64,000 nucleotides of DNA from Promethearchaeota archaeon (GTDB lineage: Archaea > Asgardarchaeota > Lokiarchaeia > Helarchaeales > RDOG01). This document shows, in pieces, positions 17,708-26,080 of the stretch. Below the pieces are notes generated by a model. The model ran no database searches. It saw only the letters and a list, made by a program, of their open reading frames with translations, and was not told the origin of the DNA. Made by a program: the position numbers and the translations under genes. The first letter of the stretch is position 1. Each line of letters begins with the position of its first letter. The stretch spans positions 1 through 64,000 of the forward strand of contig RDOG01000003.1 in NCBI GenBank assembly GCA_011365055.1, written 5' to 3'.

Positions 17708-18988
17708 ATGTTAGATTTAATTGATAAAGTATTCAATGAGTTAAACTTAGCATGGTGTGATGGGTCATCAAAAGAAATTATTAAAAGCAAGCAACTCAAG
17801 GAATTATTGTTGATTTTTCCTAATTTAAGCAAAATATTCAAAGATGGTCAAAAGAATGATGATTTCGAGTTTCGAAGAACTATAAAACATCTTTTTAGAG
17901 TCTTAATGGTCTATTCTATGTTTAGAAATGGTAAATTTAAACATGAAACTCTGTCCGATGCAGCATTAAAAGAAATTCAAAATAAAATTAAGAAACTAGA
18001 TGATATTAATCAAAAATATTTGCCCTTAATTCTTATGTATCACGATATTGGACGATTTTATGATAAAAATGACCATCCAAATGCAAGTTTTTTATTGATT
18101 TCATCAAATAAATTACTAGATATTTATGGTTTATCAGAAATAGAGAAATTATTAATAAATAAAATCATTCAATATCACTTATTTTTTGCAACAATTTATA
18201 CTGGAGAGTCTACATTTTATGGTATCTATTCTCTAATAAATGATAGAGAATTTGTTGACCTTATTTTAAATGAAGATGACAATATGATTGATCTTTTTGT
18301 AGATTTATTAGAGATCTTTACCTTTATTGATGTTTTTGGATATCCATATGCTCAAATATATGATCATTATATTGAATATTATGGCGAAATAAATTTAAAA
18401 TTGAAAAATCTTTTAAAAAGACTTCCCGATAGAGAAAAACTTTTAGCTTTAGCTTTACAATATTCTTATGAATGGCTTGATTTTCGAATTGCAGGGGCTC
18501 TTCGGATCTTTCAATTTGTAAAAACAAAGCCTTATTTAACTGAAAATTTTTATTTTAATAAAATTAAAGAAAGTATAAATCATCTACTAATTGAAAATGA
18601 AGAGCAACTGAATTGGAATTCAATAAAAAAGAAATATTTAACTCATACTTCAAAAATTCAAGTAAAATATGGTCTTCCTCTTTTAATGATCCTTGCATTT
18701 GGTAATTTTAATAGAGGTAAATTAAGAAAAAATCAAGAAATTTCCCCTGTATTAGTTTATTTTTGGATTAATCTTTCAAAACAAATTCAAAAAAGGTCAA
18801 AAGATAAAAATGCACTATGGAATCTCTATTTTAAAGGTCTTCCTTTTTGGTCAGAATTGAATAGAAATTTTGCACAAAAATTAACATCTGATGTGCTTAA
18901 ATCCCTTCTAGAAAGGGCAAGGGATGAATTTATAGAAGAAAAAAAAGAATATAATTTATATTTAGATTTTAATCCATTAATCGAATAA
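17708..18988 (+). CDS. HD-domain phosphohydrolase-like protein
   Basis: 426 residues. Metal-site candidates of an HD domain are in order: His in TIKHLFRVLM (about 60), HD in YHDIGRFYDKNDHP (about 114), His in IIQYHLFF (about 158) and Asp in TFIDVFGYP (about 205). The spacing fits hydrolases acting on nucleotides or phosphoesters, including ppGpp- and GlnD-type HD domains. The C-terminal half is helical and unassigned. It lies directly after the GTPase array on the same strand but 209 bp away. Confidence 0.65.
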   Translation: MLDLIDKVFNELNLAWCDGSSKEIIKSKQLKELLLIFPNLSKIFKDGQKNDDFEFRRTIKHLFRVLMVYSMFRNGKFKHETLSDAALKEIQNKIKKLDDINQKYLPLILMYHDIGRFYDKNDHPNASFLLISSNKLLDIYGLSEIEKLLINKIIQYHLFFATIYTGESTFYGIYSLINDREFVDLILNEDDNMIDLFVDLLEIFTFIDVFGYPYAQIYDHYIEYYGEINLKLKNLLKRLPDREKLLALALQYSYEWLDFRIAGALRIFQFVKTKPYLTENFYFNKIKESINHLLIENEEQLNWNSIKKKYLTHTSKIQVKYGLPLLMILAFGNFNRGKLRKNQEISPVLVYFWINLSKQIQKRSKDKNALWNLYFKGLPFWSELNRNFAQKLTSDVLKSLLERARDEFIEEKKEYNLYLDFNPLIE

Positions 18989-18989
18989 A

Positions 18990-20651
18990 TTAAACACTTA
19001 TAGGTAATCCTGTGACATCAAATACTAATCGCTTAAAGAAATTTTTTTCTTCTCGCCATCTATAGTAAATATTATACCAAAATCCTCCTGCAAATTTTAA
19101 AAGATATTTCTGTACTCCACTTCTAAGTTGAGGTTCAAACATTTTTAACGTGTGATTCCAACATTTTAAGAAAATTTCTTTTTGAAGGTCTGATAGAATT
19201 TTCATATTTGCAGATCGTTTATTACGTAAAATGCAATCTCCTAAAGCCGTAAAAAACATTGGTGCATAAAAAGTTTTAGCAAATTTCAAATCATCTAACA
19301 ATTCAAGTGTTTTAATTGCATCATCATCAGTTTCATCTGGCATTCCAATCATTAATGAAGCATAAGGAAACCAATGATTGTCGTTTAAAATTCCCATTGC
19401 ATCAATTACAACTTGTTGCCAATCTTTCGGTTCAAATGGTAAACATTTTCCTCTCATGTACTTCTCAATTATTCTTGGACTTCCTGTTTCTAAGCCCGTT
19501 TCAACACCAATATACTTCTTTTTCCCCATATAATTCATTATTCCTTTAACTTGCTTCTCGCCGTTGTCATCAATATAACTTAAAGCTTCAGAAACTCGTT
19601 CAACGGTATCTGGACTAGCTGCTGATGCTGCTAAGGAGATATGGGCTGGTTGAAATGTTTCGACTCCACAATCTATAAATACTTGTATTAAATCCAGGAT
19701 TGCCTCTGTATTTGGAAGAAATTTAGGGTCTCTACACCCATAAATTAACAAATCTTCTGTTGCCAAAAACAGAAATCCCTCTTGCTTTTTATCTAAATCT
19801 TGATTATCTTGAATAGATGTTGGAGTGATTACCTTGCCTTTCCTTGATTGTTCAGGATCGTATTTTCTGAATTTCATATTAATGTTGATCTCTTCTCTTA
19901 TCCTCGATAATGGAATATCTCGACGCTTTCGTTTGGTAGGCGTACAAAACTGACAATTTCGGCCGCAACCTCTAGAGATTTCTACTGTTCCATATATTGC
20001 ACCGTGTCTTATGCATGGTATATCATTTTCATTAATAGGTTGTCCTTCTATGATCGGTGGCAGCGGTTTTCCTTCAACCGCATCCTTAAATAAAGCAGGA
20101 ACAACTAATTCTCCTTCACCTATAACAAGTGAGTCAATTCCAAAATATTTTCTTGAATAATCACCTTTTACTTGCCATGCCCCCGCACCTCCAAGAATGA
20201 TTTTAGCATTTGAATTTTTAATCGCTTTATTAAACATCAATTCCCTAAATTTATAAGAATTATAAGAATCAGTTCCAAACCCTATTAGTGCTGTAAACGT
20301 TTGATCACAATAAGTTAATCCGTTTGTATTCATAGCTGAAATACCAATGGCTTTAGTATTTTTTCCTACAAAATTTTTTAGATGTTTTGGATGAACAACG
20401 ACTATATCATCCTCATCAAAACCATTTTCAAGGAGGGAAGCCTCAATTTTTCTAAGTCCATATGGAGCTAATTTAGCAGTTCCATCAGAATAGACTTCTT
20501 GCCTGCCACCTTTCATGAATAAATTAAGTAAACCTCCATACGAGTATCTACTAATAGAAAAGAAGAAAAATGGCAAAATTGGATTGTTATAGAAATCGGT
20601 AAAATCCGTGTCCGGTGCAGTTAATACTATTTTTTTACCATTTTTTTTCAT
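18990..20651 (-). CDS. B12-binding-type radical SAM protein
   Basis: About 553 residues. The radical SAM cluster motif is RGCGRNCQFC (CxxxCxxC) near residue 230, followed by SAM-domain elements such as YIGVETGLETGSPRI and MIGMPDETDDDAI. The N-terminal 190 residues have the Rossmann-like pattern of a B12-binding domain (IGISAMNT, KIILGGAGAW, DSLVIGEGE). It belongs to the large methylase/cyclase-like group whose substrates cannot be told from sequence. The ATG at 20651 is preferred over a TTG four codons earlier. Convergent with the HD gene, one base apart. Confidence 0.8.
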   Translation of the reverse strand: MKKNGKKIVLTAPDTDFTDFYNNPILPFFFFSISRYSYGGLLNLFMKGGRQEVYSDGTAKLAPYGLRKIEASLLENGFDEDDIVVVHPKHLKNFVGKNTKAIGISAMNTNGLTYCDQTFTALIGFGTDSYNSYKFRELMFNKAIKNSNAKIILGGAGAWQVKGDYSRKYFGIDSLVIGEGELVVPALFKDAVEGKPLPPIIEGQPINENDIPCIRHGAIYGTVEISRGCGRNCQFCTPTKRKRRDIPLSRIREEININMKFRKYDPEQSRKGKVITPTSIQDNQDLDKKQEGFLFLATEDLLIYGCRDPKFLPNTEAILDLIQVFIDCGVETFQPAHISLAASAASPDTVERVSEALSYIDDNGEKQVKGIMNYMGKKKYIGVETGLETGSPRIIEKYMRGKCLPFEPKDWQQVVIDAMGILNDNHWFPYASLMIGMPDETDDDAIKTLELLDDLKFAKTFYAPMFFTALGDCILRNKRSANMKILSDLQKEIFLKCWNHTLKMFEPQLRSGVQKYLLKFAGGFWYNIYYRWREEKNFFKRLVFDVTGLPISV

Positions 20652-20873
20652 TTTAATTACCAAATCATTTAATTAGTTAAATAAAGTATTTAAGAATTTA
20701 ATTTAGGTAGCTTATAAGTCTTGTTAATCAAAATTATGGCTTTAAAAAGTAAAGTACCATGTTTTTCATGTTAAAAAAACAAATTTCTCTAAAAAATCTC
20801 TTATAAACTAAGAAATTAAAAAAATAAAAAAAAAGGATATTTTTTATAACCGCTAATAGTCATATCGAATTTT

Positions 20874-21290
20874 TTAGCCACCCATTTCGAGACCTAGTTC
20901 TTCACCAACGATCTCTAAAATTGAACGGAGTGCCATGGCTTTTGCCATTTCTCCAACGATTTTGATATCTCCAGCCATGTATGCTGAAGCAGTATCAATT
21001 TCTCCAGTCAATAATCCAGTAGCAATTTCTTCGTTCATTTGAACTGTTACTGTTGGATTAGGATGTGCACCATCGGCAGCGGTTAATTTTCCGTCTTTGA
21101 TTTCTAAATATGCCGCAACCATACCAGGAACTTCCATCATAATGACAACATCATCTTGATCTTCTAATTCATCTTGAAGATCTTCATTAGATGCTGCAAC
21201 TTCTTCAACTGCTTTCAAAAAGACGGGTAAATCTTTAGGATCGAAACTTTTTGTTTCAAGCATTTTTTTAATTTCATCAACTGCTCCCAT
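20874..21290 (-). CDS. SCP2 sterol-carrier-type lipid-binding protein (copy 1)
   Basis: 138 residues. The SCP2 pattern runs from about residue 45: AAYLEIKDGKLTAADG, NPTVTVQMNEEIATGLLTGE, ASAYMAGDIKIVGEMAKAM. SCP2 domains hold acyl chains or other lipids in a hydrophobic tunnel. ATG 21290 is preceded by AGGTG at the right distance; a GTG just upstream overlaps that site and is less likely. A related copy lies 340 bp upstream on the same strand. Confidence 0.8.
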   Translation of the reverse strand: MGAVDEIKKMLETKSFDPKDLPVFLKAVEEVAASNEDLQDELEDQDDVVIMMEVPGMVAAYLEIKDGKLTAADGAHPNPTVTVQMNEEIATGLLTGEIDTASAYMAGDIKIVGEMAKAMALRSILEIVGEELGLEMGG

Positions 21291-21628
21291 TATTAACACC
21301 TTTTTTAAAATTTATTATTTTTCTGGGTAATTGGGTCAGTATTCATTCCCAATTGATTAAAAATGTTAAATAGGTTTTTTTTCCTTTATTTAAGGATTGA
21401 ATCCTTAACGATTTCAAGTTCGATAAATTAACTTATAAATATTCCGACAATACTTTCAGAGATTATATATCAAAAATGTTAGATATTAATTCTGATTATT
21501 TAATATTACATTTTATAATCAACGTTTTTTATGAATTTCATAAAAAATTATACCCATATTAAAAAAAATTTGAAATTTATATCTAATAATTTGTGGAAAA
21601 AATGCTCTTAATATTATTTTATTTAAAT
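21291..21628. other. 338-bp gap between the two SCP2 genes
   Basis: A+T-rich. It should contain the promoter of the downstream SCP2 gene, including its AGGTG ribosome site at the left edge. I see no further gene. Confidence 0.4.
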
Positions 21629-22054
21629 TTATCCCGCAATATCCAAGCCTAGAATCTCAGCTGCTTGCTCTAATACTGGTCTTAAACTTATTGCTTTTGA
21701 AATATCTCCTGAAACAGTAATCTTCTTGTTAATATATGCTGTTGCAGTATCTTCATCGCCCCCTACAATTTGTTTTGCAATATCTTCTCCCATTGATATC
21801 GTGATATCAGGATTTGAAATTTTTTTCTCCCCTGATGTAAATTTTCCATTTTTGATTTCCATATAGACATTAATTACCCCTTGAATGGTGATTAAGATTT
21901 TAAGAGAAGATATATCTGCTAATTGTTTCTTAATATCGCTTTCTGATTCAATTATCTCTTCAAGCGCTTTTAAAAGTAATGGTATATCTTGAATTTGATA
22001 ATCATTTGAATTAATTTTTTCCTTAATTTCGTCTATAGCTGTCAATTTCGCCAC
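21629..22054 (-). CDS. SCP2 sterol-carrier-type lipid-binding protein (copy 2)
   Basis: 141 residues, collinear with copy 1: NVYMEIKNGKFTSGEKK, NPDITISMGEDIAKQIVGG, ATAYINKKITVSGDISKAI. Sequence divergence is large enough to suggest distinct ligands. It stands alone, 102 bp downstream of the RWD-RING gene, with no strong SD before ATG. Confidence 0.78.
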   Translation of the reverse strand: MAKLTAIDEIKEKINSNDYQIQDIPLLLKALEEIIESESDIKKQLADISSLKILITIQGVINVYMEIKNGKFTSGEKKISNPDITISMGEDIAKQIVGGDEDTATAYINKKITVSGDISKAISLRPVLEQAAEILGLDIAG

Positions 22055-22156
22055 CGAATATGTATTTTGAATCTCATTTCCAAATAGAATAATCTCATAT
22101 TTAATCTGAAAAATAAAAATCTTTGTATGAATATCTAAGAAAATTCATTTAAAACG

Positions 22157-23455
22157 CTAAAATATTCTTATATGTGAACCGCATACTGAACATTCTTGCC
22201 TATTTGTACTAATTTCTTTCCAACAGCAAATATGGAATGATGAACCACAGCTTGGGCATCTTGTATTGCATTCATATTCGCCCGATACCCCTTCAATTTT
22301 TCCAACAAGATCCTTATCGCAAATTGGACATTTTAATTTTTTACAATACGCACAAACTTCCTTTGAATGTGTCACAAGCAATTCTTTTATTTCCATAAAT
22401 AAATCTGTTAGGTTTATTTCGTGTTGCGTAATCGCTTCGTTAATTAAACCATTTATTGCATTTTCTATTGCAATATCATTCAATGAGTTAGTCAAAATTA
22501 TATCTGGAGGTGAAGTTGGATAATTAGAAGGAATTTTTATTGAAAAAATAGCTTGTGGACTTTTTTTTGTTGCAGCAACTTGAAGGCTAATTAAATCAGA
22601 AACTGATCCATAAGTTGCATTGAACCCCGCTGATCTTAGATCTTTTAATTCAATTTCAACTCTGAATTTTTTATCTAAAATGAATGAAATTTCATTTAAA
22701 ATGTTAATAATGCTTGCTTCTTGACTAGACCATTTTTGGATAGTATTTAAATCTTGGAGATTTACATATTTCATTAATTTTTGAGTTAAAATAATATCAG
22801 GTTTATTAGGAAAATTGCGTAAATTTAGAATTAATGGATATTCTTCTCCCATAGACCACAAAATTACTCTAATTTTATAATCTTCTTCCAACTCTTCAGT
22901 AACAAAATTTTGTTTAATCTTTTCAATTTCATTATTTATTATTGTTAATTTTCCAATTTTGCTAGATATTTCATCTAATATCTCTTTAACGTGAAAGGGA
23001 TTGGAAATTTTATAATTACTTACTTTTTCTAGTTTATTTATTCCTCCAATCATTTTTTCCATTTCAACAGGAATCTCAATCTTTGGTAATCGTGGGTATT
23101 CTTCAAAATCAACCTTTACCTCAAAATATTTATTGATTCCATAATGGAAAAAAACTGAAATCTTATATATAGCTGAGTTATCATAATGAACTTGAAAACT
23201 TTCGATAATTTGATTAAATTCATCTAATATTGTTCTTTTTTTCTCTGACATTCCTCTTTTTATATAATAAATTCTTTTTTTTAGGTCAGATTTTTCACTC
23301 TCGATTTTTTTCCTCTGATCTTCAAAATCTTTAAGTTTTAATTTACCTACATTTACTTGGTCTTTCAAAATTGAAATGTTTAAATCTAATTCATCGATTC
23401 TATCTGATAATTGCATTACCAGTTCTAGTGGATCAACTTCTTCCAACAAAATCAC
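22157..23455 (-). CDS. coiled-coil protein with three RWD/E2-like segments and a RING-like zinc domain
   Basis: 432 residues. Residues 10-70 are a coiled coil. Three later blocks each carry the E2/RWD-type strand-loop with spaced prolines: EEYPRLPKIEIP (118-129), RNFPNKPDIILT (213-224) and SNYPTSPPDIILT (310-322), each followed by helices. No E2 catalytic Cys is seen beside them, so they would be RWD/UEV-like. The last 65 residues hold C368/C371, C376/C379, C400/C403, H408/C411 and C422/C425, with FHICCW like a RING 'FHxxC'. The order is closest to a C4HC3 RING variant. It is the third gene of an operon after a Roadblock protein and a helical protein. A ubiquitin-ligase-like role is inferred; the domains were read by eye. 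Confidence 0.65.
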   Translation of the reverse strand: MILLEEVDPLELVMQLSDRIDELDLNISILKDQVNVGKLKLKDFEDQRKKIESEKSDLKKRIYYIKRGMSEKKRTILDEFNQIIESFQVHYDNSAIYKISVFFHYGINKYFEVKVDFEEYPRLPKIEIPVEMEKMIGGINKLEKVSNYKISNPFHVKEILDEISSKIGKLTIINNEIEKIKQNFVTEELEEDYKIRVILWSMGEEYPLILNLRNFPNKPDIILTQKLMKYVNLQDLNTIQKWSSQEASIINILNEISFILDKKFRVEIELKDLRSAGFNATYGSVSDLISLQVAATKKSPQAIFSIKIPSNYPTSPPDIILTNSLNDIAIENAINGLINEAITQHEINLTDLFMEIKELLVTHSKEVCAYCKKLKCPICDKDLVGKIEGVSGEYECNTRCPSCGSSFHICCWKEISTNRQECSVCGSHIRIF

Positions 23456-23480
23456 AAAGAATTTTATAGAAAACTAATAA

Positions 23481-23756
23481 TTATTTCTCTAGTTTATCAA
23501 AGGATTTATTAAGACTTTTTTCCCATTTTGCAACTAAATCTGCTAGAATTCCTTCAAAACCTTCCTTAAGATCTGCACTTAAGCGATTTCTTAAATCATT
23601 TAATGAATTCCAAGTACTTATCTTACTATTTGCTTTTCTTAAATCTTTTCTTTTCAAGGAATTGAGAAATTTTTGTAATTCTTCTTGAATCTCAGGTTTA
23701 TTTTCAATTTCACATCCCAATTCAATAAAATCTTTTAATATTTTTCTCGAGCTCAT
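23481..23756 (-). CDS. small helical protein between Roadblock and RWD-RING genes
   Basis: 91 residues, all predicted helix, with KLEK end and repeated amphipathic segments (EIQEELQKFLNSLKRKDL). It starts 10 bp after the Roadblock gene and ends 25 bp before the RWD-RING gene, so the three are one transcript. No family recognised; probably a subunit or adaptor. Confidence 0.6.
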   Translation of the reverse strand: MSSRKILKDFIELGCEIENKPEIQEELQKFLNSLKRKDLRKANSKISTWNSLNDLRNRLSADLKEGFEGILADLVAKWEKSLNKSFDKLEK

Positions 23757-23766
23757 TTTATTCTCC

Positions 23767-24234
23767 TTATTTAAATGATGGAAGATTTAAATCATCTGCA
23801 TTAATTCTTTTGACTTCTTTTGGTCCTACATTTAATTTAGAAATGTCATTTCCTGCTTTTTTTAATGCAAGAAGCGTAATTCCCAATGAAGAATCTGCAG
23901 GAACCGCCACTAACAATAATGCAGTTTCACCTGCTTCACGAATTATTAGCATGCTCTTTTTTGATTGAATGAGCATTTGATTTAATTCGCCAGCATCAAT
24001 ATTTATCATCTCAGGACTTTTTTCTGCCAAGGATAACATGCTACTTGACAAACCAGCTGCAAGGATTTCTGGTTCATCTTTTAAGGGCTTATCAGTTTTT
24101 TTATCCAATGAATGGATTGGTAATCCATTTTTATCAACAACAATAGCAATAAAAACATCAGTTTTATTCATAAGTTCTTTCAAGATATTGGTGAGTTTTT
24201 GTTCCAAATCAGCCATTTCATCCAATTCTCCCAT
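23767..24234 (-). CDS. Roadblock/LC7-like protein, first gene of RWD-RING operon
   Basis: About 155 residues. The fold pattern is a helix (LEQKLTNILKELMNKTDV), strand FIAIVVDKNGLPIHS, a mid helix ILAAGLSSSMLSLAEKS, and strands KSMLIIREAGETALLLVAV with a final helix. This matches Roadblock/LC7 (MglB-type) proteins that regulate small GTPases. ATG 24234 or ATG 24216 are both usable; a GGGAGA lies before the second. A TATA-like element sits about 40 bases upstream. The short C-terminal tail (VKRINADDLNLPSF) is extra to the fold. Confidence 0.75.
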   Translation of the reverse strand: MGELDEMADLEQKLTNILKELMNKTDVFIAIVVDKNGLPIHSLDKKTDKPLKDEPEILAAGLSSSMLSLAEKSPEMINIDAGELNQMLIQSKKSMLIIREAGETALLLVAVPADSSLGITLLALKKAGNDISKLNVGPKEVKRINADDLNLPSFK

Positions 24235-24266
24235 GGGCAAGTAATTTATTTAACAGACATCAAACT

Positions 24267-24281
24267 TCTTAAATATATTTT
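24267..24281 (-). promoter_or_regulatory. TATA-box candidate for the Roadblock/RWD-RING operon
   Basis: On the minus strand AAAAATATATTTAAG lies about 25 bases before the likely transcript start near 24249 and 33-50 bases before the first ATG codons. The opposite strand reads toward the UbiA gene, so this region is a shared divergent promoter. Confidence 0.4.
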
Positions 24282-24405
24282 TTATGGTAATACGATATAA
24301 AATATTTAAAAAATTTATAAGTTTTGGATGGAAATTTTTACTACGAACATTATTTTATGAAAAAATGAATTAAATTCTCTTAAAATTTTTAAATTTTTGA
24401 TAAAA

Positions 24406-25395
24406 ATGATCGAAAATGTCGAACATTCAAACCTAAAAAAGAAAATTAAAGCAGTAATCAAATTAATTCGTCCACAACAAATGTATAAGAATGCATTTGT
24501 GTTTGTTGGTGCATTATTTGCAGTAAAATTATTCCATTTTTTTAATTTTTTCATAATAACAATAGCATTTTTTCTTTTATGTGCAGTATCTGCTGGAAAT
24601 TACGTATTAAATGACCTAATCGACTTAGAAAAAGACAAGATACATGAAGAAAAAAAGCATCGCCCACTTCCTTCTGGTTTAATCTCTAAGAAATTAGCCA
24701 TAATTTTATGTATTGGCCTTTTGGGTGGCGGAATTTTAGGTTCGATATTTTTTGGATTATATATACACTTTTTGTTCATCAATTTAGGACAAGTTTCTAC
24801 TTTAGCATTCTATTTTGGATTATATGCATCTTTTGTATTTATTACAGGATTTCTTTATAATGTTAAACTAAAGAATATAGCTTTTTTAGACGTTCTTGTA
24901 CTTTCCGCTAATTTCGTTTGGAGAGCTCTAGCGGGCTGTATGATTTTAAACATTACTGTTAGTCATTGGTTAATACTTGGAGTATTTCTGTTAGCTCTTT
25001 TTCTTTCTCTTTGTAAGCGAAAAGGAGATCTAGAATTATTAAAAGAAAACGCTCAAAAACATAAAAAATCATATCAGTTATATTCATCGAAATTATTGGA
25101 GCATCTCATAACGATATCTGCTACAAGCATAATCGTTACTTATATATTATATTGTGTTTCACCTGGTACTGCATTTGAAGTCAACCAAGCACCTTTTCCT
25201 GTAATAGTCACACTTCCATTTCTCCTTTTTTTTCTAATGAGATATATGTATTTTGTATTTTCAGAAGATGTAAAAGCAAGAAATTTCGATAAGGTAATTT
25301 TTGATAAGGAAATTGTTATTAATTTCTTGATATGGTTTATATTTTTGGGAGTTTTATTATATTGGAATGAAATTGTTACTTTTTTCTTTCCCTAA
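24406..25395 (+). CDS. UbiA-family prenyltransferase, DPPR-synthase-like
   Basis: About 329 residues with eight to nine membrane helices. The first Asp-rich motif is NDLIDLEKDKIHEEKKHRP; upstream RPQQMYKNAFVFVGALF and later VWRALAGCMILN and FLSLCKRKGDLELL match decaprenyl-phosphate phosphoribosyltransferase-type UbiA enzymes better than menaquinone- or heme-type ones. These attach phosphoribose to a polyprenyl phosphate. An archaeal role in cell-surface glycan or lipid synthesis is possible. The 3' end overlaps the convergent PHP gene by 39 nt. ATG 24406 is chosen; TTG 24397 is possible. Confidence 0.75.
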   Translation: MIENVEHSNLKKKIKAVIKLIRPQQMYKNAFVFVGALFAVKLFHFFNFFIITIAFFLLCAVSAGNYVLNDLIDLEKDKIHEEKKHRPLPSGLISKKLAIILCIGLLGGGILGSIFFGLYIHFLFINLGQVSTLAFYFGLYASFVFITGFLYNVKLKNIAFLDVLVLSANFVWRALAGCMILNITVSHWLILGVFLLALFLSLCKRKGDLELLKENAQKHKKSYQLYSSKLLEHLITISATSIIVTYILYCVSPGTAFEVNQAPFPVIVTLPFLLFFLMRYMYFVFSEDVKARNFDKVIFDKEIVINFLIWFIFLGVLLYWNEIVTFFFP

Positions 25396-26076
25396 AATCT
25401 TTTTCCATAATTTTTTTGTTAATTTATCTGATATTGTAAAAAAATGGACTATAGGATTAGTTAATTTTCCCTCAATTCTAGTATTTCTCTTTCTTAAAGC
25501 ATTAATAATATCTTCTTCATTTTCAATGTTATTGAAAATCGTATATGCATTCCCGATCTCCATTTTGAAATGAGCATCGCTTCCTGCTGTTTGCCCTAAG
25601 TTATATTTTTGAGCGAGATTTTGAGCTTTTTTATTCGATTTTTTTAAAACGCAACGACTATTGTATGATTCTAAAGCAATTAAAAGATGTTTTTGGTTAT
25701 TAATTAAGTCCATTACATGCATTGAATCAAGCTTAGAACTTCTCATATCGTCAAGAGGGTGGGGAATAATAATAAAACCGTTTTTATCCTTTATCTCATC
25801 AATTACTTCATTATATCTTCTAGATTCAATACTATCATTATGAAAACAAGAGATAATCTCTCCATATTCGGTCTTAATCTCCATTCCCACTAATACAAAA
25901 AAATCTTTGAATTTTAATCTTTCGACATGCTTTTTTATCTTATAATTATTATGATCACAAATAAAAATTCCTTTGAGTTTTTTATATTTGGCAATCCCTA
26001 TTATTTCATTTAATTTTATATTACTATCTTTAGAGTAATAAGAGTGAATATGAAAGTCTATTTTTGCGTCTGTCAT
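25357..26076 (-). CDS. PHP-domain phosphoesterase
   Basis: About 239 residues. Metal-site motifs of PHP: DFHIHSYYSKDS at the N-terminus, CDHNNYK near 45, IIPHPLDD near 105, and TAGSDAHF near 160. This is the stand-alone PHP type (as in YciV-like nucleases and phosphoesterases). ATG 26076 lies five bases after the RtcB stop; an upstream TTG would overlap RtcB. So it is translated after rtcB and may act on RNA ends or nucleotides (inference from context). Confidence 0.8.
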   Translation of the reverse strand: MTDAKIDFHIHSYYSKDSNIKLNEIIGIAKYKKLKGIFICDHNNYKIKKHVERLKFKDFFVLVGMEIKTEYGEIISCFHNDSIESRRYNEVIDEIKDKNGFIIIPHPLDDMRSSKLDSMHVMDLINNQKHLLIALESYNSRCVLKKSNKKAQNLAQKYNLGQTAGSDAHFKMEIGNAYTIFNNIENEEDIINALRKRNTRIEGKLTNPIVHFFTISDKLTKKLWKKILGKEKSNNFIPI

Positions 26077-26080
26077 CGAA

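Noticed and set aside
22157..23455. Active E2 ubiquitin-conjugating enzyme
   Set aside because: The E2/RWD-like blocks have no cysteine after the proline loop where the catalytic residue should be, so a conjugating role is not supported.
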